Positions 5,569-7,721 of a DNA stretch of 7,721 bases are shown here, in pieces. The notes beneath the pieces are model-generated. The model worked only from the letters and a program-made list of their open reading frames with translations. It made no database searches and had not been told where the DNA came from. The number at the start of each line of letters is the position of its first letter. Position 1 is the first letter of the stretch. Source of the DNA: an uncultured Planctomycetota bacterium (GTDB lineage Bacteria > Planctomycetota > SZUA-567 > JAFGNG01). The position numbers and the translations under genes were made by a program. The stretch covers positions 1-7,721 of the forward strand of contig CAMZKK010000045.1 of the NCBI GenBank assembly GCA_947311175.1, given 5' to 3'.

Positions 5569-7009
5569 CCACTGTAACCTGTAATTTTAAAATCTCCATA
5601 GTCTTTTCATCAACCAACGCTTTACTCGAAATTCGATGAGGAACCAACCAAAGAATATTTTCATTGGCATCTACAAGCTTAAATGCTTGTTTGCGTTCTT
5701 TTTGTGAAACTTTATTGTTGGTAAAAAAATCGGAAATTAACATTGAACCATTCATTCCAATAGGGGAAAATCTATCTCCATCCTTAATTTTATCAAAAGA
5801 TAATGGGAAATTTAATTTTGTTTTATCAAAAAACTCTAATGTTAAATCACAATCAATAACCTCAATTTTATTGGTCAAAACCTCAACAGAGAGTAGGTAG
5901 TTACCATACATAACAGGAAAATCATGAACAGAATTTACGCTAACCATAGCATAGCAACAATCAATCATTTTTCTTTGCTCGATAACAACTACATCATACT
6001 CACATCTAAAAACAATATTTCCCGGCAAGCAGGAAAGAGTTTTTCCTGATTTTGCATCTTTGATGAACTTTAAAATATTATCTACATGAACCGATGTTAG
6101 TTCTGAATAATTTGCAAGAAATTTTTTTTTAGCTATTTTTGAAAAAAACACATTAACGATATATCTTAAAAACTCCCTGTTGATTGATTTATTAAAATCG
6201 TTGAAACTATTTCGCGACAAAACAATGGTATCATCTTTTTCAGAAATAATATATTTACTTCTCACTTTTGCCATTAATTTAACAGTAATAATCCATAGTG
6301 ATTTTGCACAATTTGTCATTCGGACAGAGCAATCTATAAAATTGAAATCACGAATTTTAACCAATTCGGGAATAATAATATTTCGGTATCTATTTCTTGT
6401 TATCAAATTATTATTATTTGATTTATCTACAACGTATTTACCATCACAATATTTTAGATAATCAAATAGGTCATCCTTGCTTACCTGCAACAATGGTCTA
6501 AGGACAACAATATCATCTACTATATTAATTTCTGGAATGGAACTCATACCAAGAATCCCGCAACCTCTATCAATATTCATAATCAAGGTTTCAATCAAAT
6601 CATATTGATGATGTGCCAGCAATAGAGATGCATTTTTTTTTCGACAAATATCAAAAAGAAAGGAATATCGACACTCTCTTGCAGCCGATTCCATAGAGAT
6701 TTTATGTTTTTTCATATAAGCATAAACATCAATTTTTTTAGAAAAAATTTCAAGGGAAAGTTTTTCTGCCAACTCATAGCAAAATAATTCATCATAATCA
6801 GATTCAGAATCTCGTAAAGAGTGGTTTAGGTGAGCTAAACAAATATTCCAGTCATTGTTGTTTTTATTTGCCCGTATCTCAGATAGTAGATATGCTAATG
6901 CAACCGAATCTGGACCACCCGATAATGCCACAACGAAATTAAGTGAAGTTTTATTCGCTTTAGAGAGTGATGTTTCTAAAAAATTTTGAATAAATTCTTT
7001 TTTTAACAT
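5558..7009 (-). CDS. tilS: tRNA(Ile)-lysidine synthetase
   Basis: TilS attaches lysine to C34 of tRNA-Ile(CAU), changing its codon from AUG to AUA and its charging from Met to Ile. It is normally essential and important in an organism using many AUA codons, as this AT-rich sequence does. Of 483 residues, the N-terminal PP-loop ATPase domain shows ALSGGPDSVAL (28-38), AHLNHSLR (59-66, family AHxNHxLR), ESAARECRYSF (107-117) and LAHHQYDLIET (131-141). The last is usually HHxDDxxET; here the first Asp is Tyr136. The C-terminal domain begins near 395 and contains DGDRFSPIG (410-418), ISDFFTNNKVSQKER and PHRIS, as in full-length TilS. The start has no recognisable Shine-Dalgarno site, and it lies 50 bases after pabA, so coupling to upstream transcription is likely. 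Two A9 runs occur in the coding strand (complements of 6122-6130 and 6633-6641). The frame is open throughout. Confidence 0.93.
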   Translation of the reverse strand: MLKKEFIQNFLETSLSKANKTSLNFVVALSGGPDSVALAYLLSEIRANKNNNDWNICLAHLNHSLRDSESDYDELFCYELAEKLSLEIFSKKIDVYAYMKKHKISMESAARECRYSFLFDICRKKNASLLLAHHQYDLIETLIMNIDRGCGILGMSSIPEINIVDDIVVLRPLLQVSKDDLFDYLKYCDGKYVVDKSNNNNLITRNRYRNIIIPELVKIRDFNFIDCSVRMTNCAKSLWIITVKLMAKVRSKYIISEKDDTIVLSRNSFNDFNKSINREFLRYIVNVFFSKIAKKKFLANYSELTSVHVDNILKFIKDAKSGKTLSCLPGNIVFRCEYDVVVIEQRKMIDCCYAMVSVNSVHDFPVMYGNYLLSVEVLTNKIEVIDCDLTLEFFDKTKLNFPLSFDKIKDGDRFSPIGMNGSMLISDFFTNNKVSQKERKQAFKLVDANENILWLVPHRISSKALVDEKTMEILKLQVTVVNS

Positions 7010-7059
7010 TGGATAACTTTGATAAATTGTCTATCTTAAATCAAGAATATTGCTAATCT

Positions 7060-7629
7060 TTACCGTAATTCAAGAAAGTTAGATAGTAATTTATCTCCCT
7101 CAGATGTCAGGAAACTTTCAGGATGAAACTGCACACCTTCAACCGGGAATTCTCGATGTCGTATTCCCATCAAAACCCCATCTTTTTCAGTATGACTAAC
7201 CGCCTCAAATTGCTCTGGAATAGTTGTCTCATCAACAATCAGAGAATGATACCTTGTAGCAATAAGCGGATTAGAAAGCCCCTTATACACTCCTTTACCA
7301 TCATGGCAAATAGTGTCGGTTTTTCCGTGTACCGGAACTTTGGCTCTAACAATCTTTGAGCCAAAGGTGTAGCCTATTGCTTGATGCCCAAGACATACCC
7401 CAAGGATTGGAACTCTACCGGTATATAATTTTATCAATTTACTTGAAATTCCGGCAACTTCCGGGGTGCAAGGTCCTGGTGAAATAATCAATTTATCAAA
7501 ATCAAGTTTATCTACTTCATCAAGCTCAACTTTATCATTTCGATAAACCAAAATCTCAGCACCTAATGCCCCAAGTGCTTGCACAAGGTTAAAGGTAAAG
7601 GAATCATAATTATCAATAATTAAAATCAT
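7060..7629 (-). CDS. pabA: Aminodeoxychorismate/anthranilate synthase glutamine amidotransferase component
   Basis: This class I glutamine amidotransferase supplies ammonia from glutamine to a chorismate-using partner: PabB for p-aminobenzoate (folate) or TrpE for anthranilate (tryptophan). At 189 residues it is standard length. It shows the start MILIIDNYDSFTFNL, the oxyanion-loop SPGPCTPEVAGIS (50-62), the nucleophile Cys79 in GVCLGHQ, and His168 and Glu170 in VQFHPES, a complete catalytic triad. HGKTDTI (100-106), YHSLIV and GIRHREFPVEGVQFHP closely follow E. coli PabA, which is why that symbol is used. In many bacteria one such protein serves both pathways, and the partner subunit is not visible in the window. 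It begins nine bases after the stop of an upstream gene and lacks a strong ribosome site, so it is probably inside an operon with that gene and tilS. Confidence 0.93.
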   Translation of the reverse strand: MILIIDNYDSFTFNLVQALGALGAEILVYRNDKVELDEVDKLDFDKLIISPGPCTPEVAGISSKLIKLYTGRVPILGVCLGHQAIGYTFGSKIVRAKVPVHGKTDTICHDGKGVYKGLSNPLIATRYHSLIVDETTIPEQFEAVSHTEKDGVLMGIRHREFPVEGVQFHPESFLTSEGDKLLSNFLELR

Positions 7630-7638
7630 AACTCAAAT

Positions 7639-7721
7639 CTACCATGTCCCGTCGTCATCATCATCGCCAACAGCTCCATCTCCTTCACTACCTGTATCGT
7701 TTTCAGTATTTTCAATATCAC
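7639..7721 (-). CDS. C-terminal end of an unidentified acidic-tailed protein (5' part outside window)
   Basis: On the complement one frame runs from the window edge to a TAG at 7639-7641 and encodes 26 residues ending in GDDDDDGTW, with ten Asp or Glu and many Gly. Nearly all codons begin with G or A, a pattern typical of true coding sequence, which favours this frame. A competing frame stays open to a TGA overlapping the pabA ATG (7626-7628), but its translation contains unlikely strings such as MMMTT. The stretch is too short to name the protein. A Gly/Asp-rich acidic tail ending in an aromatic residue is often a flexible protein-binding tip. It is probably in the same operon as pabA, nine bases away. 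Confidence 0.5.
   Translation of the reverse strand, partial: DIENTENDTGSEGDGAVGDDDDDGTW

Noticed and set aside
1..7721. Excess of C over G on the plus strand suggesting that the minus strand is the leading replication strand
   Set aside because: Hand counts of single lines go both ways (C-rich in bioH, G-rich in the receiver domain), so no consistent skew can be claimed without a full calculation.

Overview
The window is AT-rich bacterial chromosomal DNA, densely coded, with Shine-Dalgarno-led genes and ATGA-overlapping operon junctions. A BioC/BioH-type biotin pathway suggests a Gram-negative (diderm) bacterium, but nothing here fixes the phylum. A stand-alone protein with a Cys2 / Ser-His-Gly-x-Cys2 motif resembles a C-terminal element I recall from signalling proteins of delta-proteobacteria and related deep-branching groups; this is only a hint. 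There is no rRNA, tRNA, CRISPR array, insertion sequence or phage gene, and no gene-free stretch over 300 bases.

Layout. (1) 1-638, minus strand: the N-terminal 212 codons of glyceraldehyde-3-phosphate dehydrogenase (gap), with a clear promoter at 705-732. (2) 826-1011, plus strand: a 61-residue putative zinc-ribbon protein transcribed away from gap. (3) 1104-4561, plus strand: a biotin operon bioF-bioH-bioC-bioD, with its own promoter and a perfect 10-bp palindrome between the predicted transcription start and bioF. The first two junctions are 4-base ATGA overlaps, and bioD starts one base after the bioC stop. (4) 4604-5568, plus strand: an extended -10 promoter and a protein with a C-terminal response-regulator receiver domain behind an unrecognised helical N-terminal region and a long low-complexity linker. 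(5) 5558-7721, minus strand: tilS, pabA/trpG and the 3' end of an acidic-tailed protein, all in one direction. tilS runs convergently into the response-regulator gene, overlapping it by 11 bases.

How the genes work together. BioC methylates malonyl-ACP so that fatty-acid synthesis can build a pimeloyl chain. The BioH-like esterase removes the methyl group, BioF condenses pimeloyl-ACP with alanine to give KAPA, and BioD closes the ureido ring of dethiobiotin. The steps between (BioA or equivalent) and after (BioB) are not encoded here, so those genes must lie elsewhere or the pathway is incomplete. The other genes are housekeeping (gap, tilS, pabA) or signalling.

I did not find a convincing undescribed multi-gene system. 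The most interesting items are the stand-alone small zinc-ribbon protein, the palindrome in the bioF leader (unlike the BirA and BioR operators I know), the response regulator's unknown N-terminal region, and a substitution in the second conserved TilS motif.
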